Shown one piece after another: positions 8,950-17,984 of a DNA stretch of 64,000 nucleotides. Below the pieces are notes generated by a model. That model had not been told where the DNA came from, made no database searches, and was given only the letters and a program-made list of their open reading frames with translations. Location: contig JBGQAK010000001.1 in NCBI GenBank assembly GCA_041494245.1, positions 124,001-188,000 on the forward strand, read 5' to 3'. Each line of letters starts with the position of its first letter. Position 1 is the first letter of the stretch. Made by a program: the position numbers and the translations under genes. Source of the DNA: RBG-13-68-16 sp041494245. GTDB taxonomy: Bacteria; Acidobacteriota; Thermoanaerobaculia; Thermoanaerobaculales; Thermoanaerobaculaceae.

Positions 8950-9019
8950 TCGTGATCCGAAGCTGTGCTTCGTGTACAATTTGCAGTTCTCGCGGCAGCG
9001 CGAGACCCCGGGGAGCCAG

Positions 9020-10819
9020 GTGGACCAGCGGCACATCCGCAACTTCTGCGTCATCGCCCACATCGACCACGGTAAGTCGACGCTGGCCGACCGTCTGCTC
9101 GAGCTGACCGGGGCGCTCTCGGCGCGCGAGATGCAGGCGCAGGTCCTCGACTCCATGGACCTGGAACGCGAGCGCGGGATCACCATCAAGGCCCACACCG
9201 TGACGCTTCACTACCGGGCGCGTGACGCCCAGGAGTACATCCTCAACCTCATCGACACCCCCGGGCACGTGGACTTCTCCTACGAGGTCTCGCGCTCACT
9301 CGCCGCCTGCGAGGGCGCCCTCCTGGTGGTGGACGCGTCCCAGGGCGTGGAGGCGCAAACCCTGGCCAACGCCTACCTCGCCTCCGAACAGGGGTTGGAG
9401 CTGATCCCGGTGCTCAACAAGGTGGACCTTCCGGCGGCGGACCCCGAACGGGTGCGGGAGCAGATCGAGCACGTCGTCGGCCTCGATGCAAGCGAGAGCC
9501 TGGGGATCTCCGCCAAGACCGGCCTCAACGTCCCGGAGGTGCTGGAGGCGCTGGTCGAGCGCGTTCCCCCTCCGCGCGGCAACCCCGAGGGCCCTCTGCG
9601 CGCACTGGTCTTCGACGCCTCCTACGATCCGTACAAGGGCGTTCGCTGCCTCGTCCGCGTGGTGGACGGCAGCCTCACCGCCGGGCAGGCGATCCGCTTC
9701 ATGGCCGTGGGGCGCGAGGCGACCGCGGAGGAACTCGGGATCTTCACGCCCCGTGCCGAGCCGGTGGAGCGCCTGGGTCCGGGGGAGGTCGGCTATCTCT
9801 TCTCGGGCCTCAAGGAGCTGCGGCTGGTGCGGGTCGGCGACACGGTCACCGAGTCCGCGCGGCCGGCAGCCGAGCAGCTGCCCGGCTTTGCCGAAGCCAA
9901 GCCGATGGTTTTCGCGGGGCTCTACCCCGCGGATTCCTCCGCGTTCGGGGAGCTGCGCGAGGCGCTCGACAAGCTCTCCCTCAACGACTCGGCGCTTACG
10001 TTTGCAGCCGAAACCTCGCAGGCGCTCGGCTTCGGCTTCCGTTGTGGGTTCCTCGGTCTCTTGCACATGGAGATCGTGCAGGAGCGCCTGGAGCGTGAGT
10101 TCAACCTCGAGCTGATCACCACGGCGCCGGGCGTCGCATATCGCGTGCTGACGACGGAGGGTGAGGTGGTGGAGGTGGAGAACCCCTCGCAGCTCCCGGA
10201 CCCGGGGGTCATCGAGGCGATCGAGGAGCCTCTCATCCACGCAACGATCCTCACCCCCGACAGCTACCTGGGCGGGATCCTCAAGCTCGTCCAGCAGCGG
10301 CGCGGCGAGCAGGTCAAGCTCGAGTACCTTGGGGGCGACCGGGTGCTGCTGGAGTACCGCCTGCCGCTCGCGGAAGTCGTTCTGGATTTTTATGATAAGT
10401 TGAAGTCCGTGTCGCGCGGGTACGCCTCCCTCGACTACCACTTCGCGGGCTACCGGGAGGGGGACCTGGTCAAGCTCGACCTGCTGGTGAACGGCGACCC
10501 GATCGACGCGCTCGCGCTGATCGTCCACCGTTCGAGCGCGTACCTCAAAGCGCGCGCCCTGGCGAGCAAACTCCGGGAGATGATCCCGCGCCAGCTCTTC
10601 GAGGTCGTGATCCAGGCCGCGATCAACAACCGGGTGATCGCCCGGGAGGCGGTCAAGCCCCTGCGGAAGAACGTTCTCGCGAAGTGCTACGGTGGCGACA
10701 TCACGCGCAAGCGGAAGCTTCTCGAGCGGCAGAAGGAAGGGAAGAGACGCCTCAAGCGGCTGGGCAAGGTGGAGATCCCGCAGGAGGCGTTCCTGGCGGT
10801 CCTGAAGGTGGAGACATGA
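9020..10819 (+). CDS. lepA: Elongation factor 4 (LepA) GTPase
   Basis: Ribosome-associated back-translocating GTPase, 599 aa, exactly the usual family length from the GTG at 9020. That GTG is preceded by GGGGAG; the open frame upstream overlaps the tsaD end and is rejected. G-motifs are AHIDHGKST (G1), DTPGHVDFSYE (G3) and NKVDLP (G4). The LepA-specific C-terminal domain ends KRRLKRLGKVEIPQEAFLAVLK. The stop overlaps the lepB ATG (ATGA), a classical lepA-lepB arrangement. Confidence 0.96.
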   Translation: MDQRHIRNFCVIAHIDHGKSTLADRLLELTGALSAREMQAQVLDSMDLERERGITIKAHTVTLHYRARDAQEYILNLIDTPGHVDFSYEVSRSLAACEGALLVVDASQGVEAQTLANAYLASEQGLELIPVLNKVDLPAADPERVREQIEHVVGLDASESLGISAKTGLNVPEVLEALVERVPPPRGNPEGPLRALVFDASYDPYKGVRCLVRVVDGSLTAGQAIRFMAVGREATAEELGIFTPRAEPVERLGPGEVGYLFSGLKELRLVRVGDTVTESARPAAEQLPGFAEAKPMVFAGLYPADSSAFGELREALDKLSLNDSALTFAAETSQALGFGFRCGFLGLLHMEIVQERLEREFNLELITTAPGVAYRVLTTEGEVVEVENPSQLPDPGVIEAIEEPLIHATILTPDSYLGGILKLVQQRRGEQVKLEYLGGDRVLLEYRLPLAEVVLDFYDKLKSVSRGYASLDYHFAGYREGDLVKLDLLVNGDPIDALALIVHRSSAYLKARALASKLREMIPRQLFEVVIQAAINNRVIAREAVKPLRKNVLAKCYGGDITRKRKLLERQKEGKRRLKRLGKVEIPQEAFLAVLKVET

Positions 10820-11511
10820 GCAGACACCACGTCTTTCGGGAGTACTACGAGGCCATTCTGGTGGCGGTGATCTTCACTCTGTTCGCTCGTACCTTCGTGG
10901 CGCAGGCGTTCAAGATCCCCACCGGCTCGATGGAGGACAACCTCCTGGTCGGCGACCACCTGTTCGTCAACAAGTTCATCTACGCGCCGCACTGGAACAC
11001 CCTCCTGCACCGGCTCCTCCCGTACCGCGACATCCGGCGCGGCGACGTCGTCGTGTTCAAGTACCCGCAGGACCCCGAACGGGACTTCATCAAGCGCGCG
11101 GTGGCCCTCGGCGGCGACGCCGTGGAGGTCCAGGGCAAGGAGCTCGTTGTCAACGGCAGTCGCGAGGTCAACCCGCTCGTCGTGCACAAGGACCCGCAGG
11201 TTTTCCCCGACTCGCCGGCGCTGCCCCCCTCGGTGCGCAACCGCGACCACTTCGGGCCGTTCCGCGTACCAAACGATTTCGTCTTCTGCATGGGAGACAA
11301 CCGCGACAACTCCTACGACTCCCGGTTCTGGGGGCCGGTGCCGCACAGCTACTTCAAGGGTCGCGCGGTGATCATCTACTGGTCGTACGAGGCTCAGCCC
11401 AACTCGCACGAGTGGCACGGATGGTGGGACCGCCTGCAGCAGCTCGCCTCGGTGGGGATCCACTTCTTCACCCGCACGCGCTGGGAGCGCTCGTTCGAGC
11501 TCGTGCACTAG
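10816..11511 (+). CDS. lepB: Signal peptidase I
   Basis: Membrane serine protease that removes signal peptides from exported proteins, 231 aa. A single N-terminal membrane segment (about residues 10-30) leads into the catalytic IPTGSMEDNLLVGD with nucleophile Ser38. The general base Lys is in DFIKRAVALGGD (about Lys93), and the box E motif is FCMGDNRDNSYDSRFWG. All S26 catalytic boxes are present. It is coupled to lepA by a 4-nt overlap. Confidence 0.96.
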   Translation: MSRHHVFREYYEAILVAVIFTLFARTFVAQAFKIPTGSMEDNLLVGDHLFVNKFIYAPHWNTLLHRLLPYRDIRRGDVVVFKYPQDPERDFIKRAVALGGDAVEVQGKELVVNGSREVNPLVVHKDPQVFPDSPALPPSVRNRDHFGPFRVPNDFVFCMGDNRDNSYDSRFWGPVPHSYFKGRAVIIYWSYEAQPNSHEWHGWWDRLQQLASVGIHFFTRTRWERSFELVH

Positions 11512-11577
11512 CGGCCAGCTCGCGGCCGGCGGGCGCTCGTGCAGGCCTGGGCCGCACACGGCGGGCCGGTCCCGGGC

Positions 11578-11583
11578 TACAAT
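11578..11583 (+). promoter_or_regulatory. Possible -10 box for the DUF4845-like gene
   Basis: TACAAT lies 30 nt before the start codon in the lepB downstream gap; no clear -35 is seen. It would give a second transcript in addition to read-through from lepB. Confidence 0.35.
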
Positions 11584-11612
11584 GCTTGGGCAGGGATTAC
11601 AGGGAGGTGCGG

Positions 11613-11978
11613 ATGGCAAGGTGGCGCGAAAGGGGGGCCGGCAATCTCGGCTGTATCCTCGGCCTCGCGCTCGTGGCGGTCGTCGTGGTGATCGGCGTCA
11701 ACGTTGTCCCGGTCAGGATCGCGGTCGCCGAGCTGCAGGACTTCTGCGAGAAAGAGGCCGAGCGTGCCTCGATGCCCCGCAACACGGACGAGAAGATGGC
11801 CCAGGCGATCTTCCAGAAGGCGGTAGAGGAGCGACTGGCCGTGCACAAGGAGAACATCAAGGTCTGGCGGGACACCGGCCAGGTGCACGTCGAGGTGAAG
11901 TACCGGGTGGTGCTGGACCTGCTGGTGTACAAGTACGACTGGGACGTGGAGCACAAGGTCGAGAGGACGCTGTTCTAG
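11613..11978 (+). CDS. Small single-pass membrane protein, DUF4845-like
   Basis: A 121-aa protein with one N-terminal transmembrane helix (NLGCILGLALVAVVVVIGVNVV, about residues 11-32) and a soluble alpha/beta tail of about 85 residues with FCEKEAERAS and KVWRDTGQVHVEVKYRVVLDL. Proteins of this layout (DUF4845) commonly sit next to lepB, which supports the assignment; their role is not established. The start at 11613 is preceded by AGGGAGG. The neighbour lepB ends 100 bp upstream. Confidence 0.75.
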   Translation: MARWRERGAGNLGCILGLALVAVVVVIGVNVVPVRIAVAELQDFCEKEAERASMPRNTDEKMAQAIFQKAVEERLAVHKENIKVWRDTGQVHVEVKYRVVLDLLVYKYDWDVEHKVERTLF

Positions 11979-11981
11979 CCC

Positions 11982-12008
11982 CCTGGGGCCCGGCTCCCCA
12001 GGCTTTCC
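11982..12008 (+). terminator. Rho-independent terminator after the lepAB cluster
   Basis: A perfect 7-bp stem CCTGGGG/CCCCAGG (11982-11988 with 11996-12002) and a 7-nt loop, followed by CTTTCCT. Confidence 0.65.
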
Positions 12009-12060
12009 TATGCTCCCAGGACGCGACGTTGGGCCGCTCACGACGATGGGGGGGTCTCGC

Positions 12061-13635
12061 ATGATGCGTCAACTGCTGGCGACGAAACCGCTGGCTCTGT
12101 TGCTGGAGGAAATGAAGGGGGAGAACCGCCTGCGGCGGATTCTCGGGCCCATTCAGCTCACAAGCCTGGGCGTGGGCGCGATCATCGGTACCGGGATCTT
12201 CGTCCTCACCGGCAAAGCGGCCCACGACAACGCGGGACCCGCGCTCATTCTCTCATTCGTCGTGTCCGGCATCGCATGTGTCTTCGCCGCGTTGTGCTAT
12301 GCGGAGTTTGCGTCGATGGTTCCGGTGGCCGGCTCCGCGTACACCTACGCATACGCGACCATGGGCGAGCTGTTCGCATGGATCATCGGGTGGGACCTCG
12401 TGCTCGAGTACACCGTGGTTTCGGCTACCGTGGCGCACGGGTGGTCCGCATACTTCCAGGATTTCATAGGCATCTTCGGGTTCAAGATCCCCGCGACGCT
12501 CCACACCGCGCCGTTCGACTACAACCCGCACCTTGGGAGGATCGTCTCCACCGGGACGATCCTGGACCTGCCCGCGATCGTGATCACCCTGATCCTCACG
12601 GTGATCCTGGTGAAGGGGATCCGCGAGAGCGCCTCGCTCAACGCCACGATGGTGGGGATTAAGCTCGTCATCGTCCTCTTCGTAATCGCGGTCGGCGCTT
12701 TCTACGTGAACCCCGCCAACTGGCACCCGTTCGCCCCGTTCGGCTATACGGGGATCAGCTTCTTCGGCAAGACACTCATGGGGCAGACCGACGCCGGCGG
12801 GCAGCCCCTCGGCATGCTGGCAGGAGCGGCGATCATCTTCTTCGCCTACATCGGATTCGACTCGGTGTCCACGCACGCCGAGGAGGCGCGCCATCCGCAC
12901 AAGGACGTCCCGATTGGGATCATCGCCTCGCTCTTCGTGTGCACCATCCTGTACATCGTGGTTTCAGCCGTTCTGACCGGAATGGTCCGGTACGACCACA
13001 TTGACATCAACGCGCCGGTTTCCGACGCCTTCAGGCAGATTGGGCTGCCGTGGGCGCAGTTCCTAGTCTCCCTCGGGGCACTCACCGGCATCACCTCGGT
13101 GCTGCTGGTGATGATGCTGTCGCAGCCGCGCGTACTGCTGGCCATCGCCCGTGACGGCCTGCTTCCCACCAGCTTCTTTGGTGCTGTCCACGAGAAGTTC
13201 CGGACGCCGTGGAAGTCCACGATCCTCACCGGCATCGTGGTGGCGACGCTGGGTGCGTTTCTGCCGCTGCGCATCCTGGCCGAGCTCACCAACATCGGCA
13301 CTTTGCTCGCCTTCGTGATGGTGTGCATCTCGGTGCTCATCATGCGTTACACCAACCCGAAGGCAGAGCGGCCGTTCCGCGCGCCGTTTGGCGTCCTGGT
13401 GCCGGTCCTCGGGATCGCGTTTTGCCTGCTCCTGATGTTCTCGCTGCCGGCCCAGAACTGGCTGCGGCTCTTTGTCTGGCTGGCCGTCGGCTTCCTGATC
13501 TACTTCGGTTACGGGCGCTTTCACAGCGCCTTGGCGCTCAAGCACGCCGAGCTTCTGGCCGGCCCGGGCGGAGCTGCGGCCGAGGCCGCGCGAGCGGTCG
13601 GCGATTCCTCCGCGGGAGGCCCCCGCAGGGAGTGA
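12061..13635 (+). CDS. APC-family cationic amino-acid permease A
   Basis: Polytopic amino-acid transporter of the CAT/YfnA branch, 524 aa. The first helix carries the APC substrate motif GVGAIIGTGIFVLTG. The conserved YAEFASMVPVAGSAYTYAYATMGE and FFAYIGFDSVSTHAEEARHP follow, with at least twelve hydrophobic segments in all. The start at 12061 is followed directly by a second ATG; either is possible. The next gene is a second permease of the same family with strong similarity in these motifs, so the pair probably arose by duplication. Substrate cannot be told from sequence. Confidence 0.88.
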   Translation: MMRQLLATKPLALLLEEMKGENRLRRILGPIQLTSLGVGAIIGTGIFVLTGKAAHDNAGPALILSFVVSGIACVFAALCYAEFASMVPVAGSAYTYAYATMGELFAWIIGWDLVLEYTVVSATVAHGWSAYFQDFIGIFGFKIPATLHTAPFDYNPHLGRIVSTGTILDLPAIVITLILTVILVKGIRESASLNATMVGIKLVIVLFVIAVGAFYVNPANWHPFAPFGYTGISFFGKTLMGQTDAGGQPLGMLAGAAIIFFAYIGFDSVSTHAEEARHPHKDVPIGIIASLFVCTILYIVVSAVLTGMVRYDHIDINAPVSDAFRQIGLPWAQFLVSLGALTGITSVLLVMMLSQPRVLLAIARDGLLPTSFFGAVHEKFRTPWKSTILTGIVVATLGAFLPLRILAELTNIGTLLAFVMVCISVLIMRYTNPKAERPFRAPFGVLVPVLGIAFCLLLMFSLPAQNWLRLFVWLAVGFLIYFGYGRFHSALALKHAELLAGPGGAAAEAARAVGDSSAGGPRRE

Positions 13636-13707
13636 CGGCAAGCGGTCCGAGGCCTCCAAAGTCCGCGGCGCTTGCGGAACGTCTGTTCGCCCGCTAGCCT
13701 GCCCGGC

Positions 13708-15291
13708 ATGATCAGCGGGCTCAAGGCCCTCTTCCGGACAAAGACCCTCGAGCAGCTGCGTGCCAGCGCGGAGATGCCCGAGCATCGCCTGCGCCGTGAC
13801 CTCGGAACGTTCGACCTCACCATGTTCGGGATCGGCGCGATCATCGGCGCCGGGATCTTCTCAAGCATCGGCACGGCCGCCGCCGGGAACCTCGCGGACG
13901 GCCGCTGGCCGGCCGGCCCGGCGCTCGTGGTCAGCATCCTGCTGGTGGCCGTGGCCTGCGGTTTCACCGGCCTCGCCTACGCCGAGTTTGCATCGATGAT
14001 CCCGGTCGCCGGCTCCGCGTACACGTATGCCTATGCGACGCTCGGCGAGCTCTTCGCCTGGATCATCGGCTGGGACCTGCTGCTCGAGTACGCGGTCAGC
14101 AACGTCGCGGTGGCGATCTCGTGGGGGGACTACGCGCGCAGCTTCCTCGCCAACGTGCTGCATATTCACATTCCCGGCTGGCTGGCGATGGACCCCCGCT
14201 CCGCCCTCCGCCTGGTTGACGGCGCCCCGGTGATGGGGATCGGCCAGAAGCTCCACGCGATCGCGCAGGCAAAGGCGGGGGTGCTCGACGGCGCCGCCAG
14301 CTTCGTCAACTGGAGCGTTCTCAAGGACTCGCCGACGGTCTTCGGCTTCCCGGTCACGGTGAACCTGCTGGCGGTCGTGATCACGGTCCTCGTTACCTGG
14401 GTCGTCTACATCGGCATCAGGGAAAGCTCGCGGGCCAACGCGATCATGGTCGTCGTGAAGGTCGGCATCCTTCTCGCGGTGGTGGTGTTGGGCCTGCGCT
14501 TCATCTCGGCCGACAACTGGGTGCCGTTCGCCCCGGCCGGGTGGCGCGGGATCCAGGCAGGAGCGGCCATCATCTTCTTCGCGTTCATCGGGTTCGATGC
14601 GGTCAGCACGACCGCGGAGGAGTGCCGTGACCCGGGGAAGAACCTGCCCCGCGGCATCCTGGTGTCGCTCGCTATCTGCACGGTGATCTACGTCGCCGTG
14701 GCCGTCGTGGTGACGGGTATGCTGCGCTACACCGAGCTCGCGGGGAAGGCCGATCCGCTGGCGTACATCTTCGAGCAGCACGGCATGAGTGGCATCGCAG
14801 GGCTGATCAGCTTTGGCGCGGTGATCGCCACCACGGCCGCCCTCCTCGTCTACCAGGTCGGCCAGCCGCGCATCTTCATGAGCATGAGCCGGGATGGGCT
14901 CCTGGGACCGTGGTTCGCCAAGGTCCATCCCCGGCACAAGACGCCAGGCAACGCCACGGTTCTGACCGGCGTGATCGTTGCGGTACCGGCGGCCCTCGGC
15001 AACATCGACGAGGTCGTGGAGCTCACGAACATCGGCACGCTGTTCGCGTTCGCGATCGTATGCGCCGGCGTGATGGTGCTGCGGATGAAGCGCCCGGAGG
15101 CGCAGCGCCGGTTCCGCATGCCGCTGGTCTGGGTGCTCGCTCCGGTCGCCATCGTCTCCTGCTTGTGGCTCGCCCAAGGGCTGCCCGCGGTCACCTGGTG
15201 GCGCTTCGTGGTGTGGATGGCGATCGGGCTCGCGATCTACTTCCTCTACGGGCGGCGCCGTTCGGCGCTGAGCAGGGCCTCCGCGGGTTAA
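13708..15291 (+). CDS. APC-family cationic amino-acid permease B
   Basis: Second CAT-type permease, 527 aa. Motifs parallel gene A: FGIGAIIGAGIFSSIG, YAEFASMIPVAGSAYTYAYATLGE, FFAFIGFDAVSTTAEECRDPGKNLPRGI. It differs mainly by an insertion in the third extracellular loop (about residues 155-205) rich in small residues. It starts 72 nt after gene A; the gap shows no obvious promoter, so co-transcription is likely. Substrate unknown; a difference in specificity between the two is plausible. Confidence 0.88.
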   Translation: MISGLKALFRTKTLEQLRASAEMPEHRLRRDLGTFDLTMFGIGAIIGAGIFSSIGTAAAGNLADGRWPAGPALVVSILLVAVACGFTGLAYAEFASMIPVAGSAYTYAYATLGELFAWIIGWDLLLEYAVSNVAVAISWGDYARSFLANVLHIHIPGWLAMDPRSALRLVDGAPVMGIGQKLHAIAQAKAGVLDGAASFVNWSVLKDSPTVFGFPVTVNLLAVVITVLVTWVVYIGIRESSRANAIMVVVKVGILLAVVVLGLRFISADNWVPFAPAGWRGIQAGAAIIFFAFIGFDAVSTTAEECRDPGKNLPRGILVSLAICTVIYVAVAVVVTGMLRYTELAGKADPLAYIFEQHGMSGIAGLISFGAVIATTAALLVYQVGQPRIFMSMSRDGLLGPWFAKVHPRHKTPGNATVLTGVIVAVPAALGNIDEVVELTNIGTLFAFAIVCAGVMVLRMKRPEAQRRFRMPLVWVLAPVAIVSCLWLAQGLPAVTWWRFVVWMAIGLAIYFLYGRRRSALSRASAG

Positions 15292-15318
15292 CGATCGGAA
15301 GGGGGCCGCGACGGCGCT

Positions 15319-16401
15319 TCAGAACACCACGTATGAGCCGTTGCGGATGATGCGGGTCTTCCCCTCGGGGCGCACGGCCGTGGCGTCGGCGACCTGGATC
15401 GGGTTCCCCTTGGCGTAGACCACGTCCTGGTGGAGGACGTTGGAGGGGTGGAGGAAGTCGCCGGGGCCGATCTTCCCGCCGAGGTGGTTGGACCGGCCGT
15501 AGGCCCAGTGGAAGCCGGCCTTCTCGTCCTCCAGCACGTTCCCCGTGACCTGCGCCCACTCGTTGCAGCCGAACGCCACCTCCGCGATGTTCGTACGGGC
15601 CGGGTCCTCCTCGAAGACGGCGCGCAGCTGGGTGGCCATCGGGCCGCCCCCCTCGACGTTGACGATGCGGTTGACCTCCACCTGCAACAGCACCAACTCG
15701 CCCTTGTCACGCACCGGGATCACCCCTTTCGTGAGGGAGGGGATGCGCGGCCGCTCGCCCTCGTAGGGCACGATGAACGTCTCCCCCGAGGGGAGGTTGA
15801 TCACCCGATCGCCCTCCTTGAAGCGGGGTAGGATCCCGTCGTCCACGAACGGCTCGCGGAAGCGCAGGTCAAAGGTGCACTCATTTCCTGTGGAGAACGT
15901 CACCTCGAGCGCGGTGGCGCCGCGTAGGATCTTCTGGATGATCTGGCATCGGCGAGCGACCTCACGGTAGTCGGCGGCCAAGCCGGTTCCCTCCATGCGC
16001 TTCTCGATGCCGGGCATGGAGGCCGCGCGGAAGTCCTCCTTGCGCTCGCAGATCCCGTCGAGCGCGGCGGTGGCGGAGTACTGCGTGAGGAAGACCGCCA
16101 GCGTGCTCCCGAGCAGCGTGTCGGTCAGTGCAACGGTCCGACCGGCCATCTGGCCCTGGGAGGGCAGGTCGGCACCGTTGGCGCCGGTGGCGGGATAGCT
16201 GAGCAGGGGGTTGGTCGTGAAGTTGCGGGCCCGGCCGAGCGCCGTGAAGGCGCGGTGCCAGTCAAGCGCCATCTGCCGGCGCTCCCGCCAGGCCGGGGTG
16301 TCCTCCTCGGCGGAGCGCGGGAGGTCGCACGCGATCGTCACGACCTCTCCGGCATTGGGGTCGAAGACGTCGGTGAGAAGCTTGATCAAATCAAACACCA
16401 T
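15319..16401 (-). CDS. M29-like aminopeptidase
   Basis: Predicted metalloaminopeptidase, 360 aa, related to the thermophilic M29 family (AmpS/AmpT type). The C-terminal part shows the family layout DEKAGFHWAYG, then HLGGKIG and LHPSNVLHQDVVYA, which would supply the His, His and Asp metal ligands. An upstream GGGPMATQL segment is near the expected Glu ligand. It is about 50 residues shorter than typical M29 enzymes. The ATG at 16401 has GGAGGACGC directly upstream. It lies 17 nt after truA on the same strand. Activity is inferred from motif spacing only. Confidence 0.7.
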   Translation of the reverse strand: MVFDLIKLLTDVFDPNAGEVVTIACDLPRSAEEDTPAWRERRQMALDWHRAFTALGRARNFTTNPLLSYPATGANGADLPSQGQMAGRTVALTDTLLGSTLAVFLTQYSATAALDGICERKEDFRAASMPGIEKRMEGTGLAADYREVARRCQIIQKILRGATALEVTFSTGNECTFDLRFREPFVDDGILPRFKEGDRVINLPSGETFIVPYEGERPRIPSLTKGVIPVRDKGELVLLQVEVNRIVNVEGGGPMATQLRAVFEEDPARTNIAEVAFGCNEWAQVTGNVLEDEKAGFHWAYGRSNHLGGKIGPGDFLHPSNVLHQDVVYAKGNPIQVADATAVRPEGKTRIIRNGSYVVF

Positions 16402-16418
16402 GCGTCCTCCGTGGCCGT

Positions 16419-17228
16419 TTAGCCTAGCACCTTGCCGGCGCTTCCGGACAGCCAAGGGACGCCGAGCGGCACGAGTTGCGGCAGCTCCCACGGCTCATCA
16501 CGGTAGCGGACCGCCTCGAGGAAAAGCCCGGCGGCGGGCGCCGCGAGGAGGGGCGGCGCGGCCGTTCCGGCGAGCCAGAGCGGCACATCGTCCGGAGTGG
16601 CCGCGTGGCGGCCGACCGTCACCAGGGCACCCACCATGCACCGCACCTGGTTCCACAGGAAGTGGCTGGCGACCAGGCGCACCAGCACGAGGTCGCCCAC
16701 CGCGCGAATCTCGCAGGCCTCCACCTCCACGTGGGTGCTGGCACCCTCCCCGCCGCGCTTTGCGAGGGCACGGAAGTCGTGGCGCCCCACGAACGCCTCG
16801 GCGGCGCGCACCATCGCCCCCGTGTCGAGCGTGCCCTCCACCCACCACGTCGTGCGTTTTCCGAACGCCGAGCGGCGGCACGTGACCTGGTACCGGTAGG
16901 CGCGGGCGAGCGCGTCGTGGCGGGCGTGGAAGCCCCTGTTCGCGGCGCGCACCTCCAGAACGGCGACGTCGGCGGGGAGGTGCCGTTCGAGGTCGTGCCA
17001 CAGCCGGGCCGGGTCGAGGAGGCAGCGGCAGCGCAGGGAGGCCACCTGTCCGAGCGCGTGAACGCCCGCGTCCGTACGGCCGGCCCCTTGCAGGTCCACC
17101 TCCCGATCCCCGGTGAGCTCGCGCAGGGCCTCGAGTAGGACGCCCTGGACCGTGCGCCCGCTGGCCTGCACCTGCCAGCCGGCGAAGCGGGTGCCGTCGT
17201 ACTCGATCAGGAGCCGGTAGGTCGGCAT
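16419..17228 (-). CDS. truA: tRNA pseudouridine synthase A
   Basis: Converts U38-40 in the tRNA anticodon stem to pseudouridine; 269 aa. The N-terminal YRLLIEYDGTRFAGWQ and the catalytic GAGRTDAGVHALGQVA with the Asp nucleophile are intact. So are RAYRYQV and the C-terminal HFLWNQVRCMVGALV motif. It precedes the M29-like gene in a probable two-gene operon. Confidence 0.95.
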   Translation of the reverse strand: MPTYRLLIEYDGTRFAGWQVQASGRTVQGVLLEALRELTGDREVDLQGAGRTDAGVHALGQVASLRCRCLLDPARLWHDLERHLPADVAVLEVRAANRGFHARHDALARAYRYQVTCRRSAFGKRTTWWVEGTLDTGAMVRAAEAFVGRHDFRALAKRGGEGASTHVEVEACEIRAVGDLVLVRLVASHFLWNQVRCMVGALVTVGRHAATPDDVPLWLAGTAAPPLLAAPAAGLFLEAVRYRDEPWELPQLVPLGVPWLSGSAGKVLG

Positions 17229-17292
17229 GAGCGAAGTCTAGGGGAAACCTGCGTGACAAGAGCATCCGGGGAGGCTTAGCGCAAAAACAAGG

Positions 17293-17367
17293 TGGCGGCC
17301 CGTAGGGGAATCGAACCCCTGCTTCCGGCGTGAGAGGCCAGCGTCCTAACCACTAGACGAACGGGCC
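17293..17367 (-). tRNA. tRNA-Glu (CTC)
   Basis: On the minus strand the acceptor stem is GGCCCGT/ACGGGCC, the anticodon stem CTGGC/GCCGG frames CTCTCAC with anticodon CTC, and the T-arm contains GGGGTTCGAATCCCC. The discriminator G is followed by an encoded CCA. Confidence 0.95.
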
Positions 17368-17471
17368 GACCGCGGGCGCGCAGCCTAACACGAAGCCGGA
17401 ACTCGTGCAAACCCCTCATGCGACTGGCGCCAGAGGCCGAGACCCAACTTCGCCGGCGGGCCCCGAGCGTC

Positions 17472-17499
17472 TTGCATCGGGGCGGAAAGTCGCTATAAT
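17472..17499 (+). promoter_or_regulatory. Promoter of tRNA-Arg
   Basis: TTGCAT (17472-17477) and a perfect TATAAT (17494-17499) with a 16-bp spacer, 17 nt before the mature tRNA 5' end. Confidence 0.75.
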
Positions 17500-17515
17500 T
17501 CGCGCGGCGCAGGGC

Positions 17516-17592
17516 GCGCTGATAGCTCAATTGGATAGAGCATCTGACTACGGATCAGAAGGTTGGGGGTTCGAGTCCCTCTCGGCGCGCCA
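17516..17592 (+). tRNA. tRNA-Arg (ACG), integration target
   Basis: The acceptor stem is GCGCTGA/TCGGCGC with discriminator G and encoded CCA. The anticodon stem TCTGA/TCAGA frames CTACGGA with anticodon ACG, and the T-arm contains GGGGGTTCGAGTCCC. The 3' half, from the anticodon stem to beyond CCA, is repeated 12 kb downstream. The gene has therefore served as an integration site, and the element has restored an intact tRNA at this end. Confidence 0.95.
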
Positions 17593-17596
17593 GTCC
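17544..17596 (+). repeat. attL, 53-bp direct repeat copy 1
   Basis: Identical over 53 bp to 29549-29601. It covers the tRNA-Arg 3' portion starting in the anticodon stem and ends 4 nt past CCA. The sequences diverge immediately on both sides. Confidence 0.92.
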
Positions 17597-17663
17597 TAAG
17601 TTTTTGACCTGAATTCACTTCAAGGACACGTCCAAGATAGCAAACGGAGCCTCCATGAGCCTG

Positions 17664-17737
17664 GGGTACCCAACGGGTACCCGCCGGATGCAAAGTCGAG
17701 CCCCACGAGCATGTTTTTGCCCTGTCCTCGGGTACCC
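17664..17737. promoter_or_regulatory. Left-end GGGTACCC sites, probable integrase arm sites
   Basis: GGGTACCC occurs at 17664-17671 and 17675-17682, starts 11 bp apart, and again at 17730-17737. The same paired arrangement lies inside the right end (29422-29440). This fits arm-type binding by the element integrase. The 17597-17984 stretch holds no convincing gene otherwise. Confidence 0.55.
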
Positions 17738-17984
17738 TTTTTCCTTCGATTCTTGGTGGTTTCGGCCGCTGCTCTTCCGCTGCTATTAGCGGTCTGCCAC
17801 GAAACCTCCACCTCCGAGACAACCTGGGAGTAGGATTGCTGGAGATAGGAATAGGAAGTGGCGTTTGAGCGAGGCCGCCCCCCCACCGCCGGAAAAGGCC
17901 AACCTTGGCCTAGGTGGAAAACCGAAAGAGAGTACGTCCGGGGTCCTGGAGGCTCTTGGGGAGCCGGGCACAGAAGGAACTGAC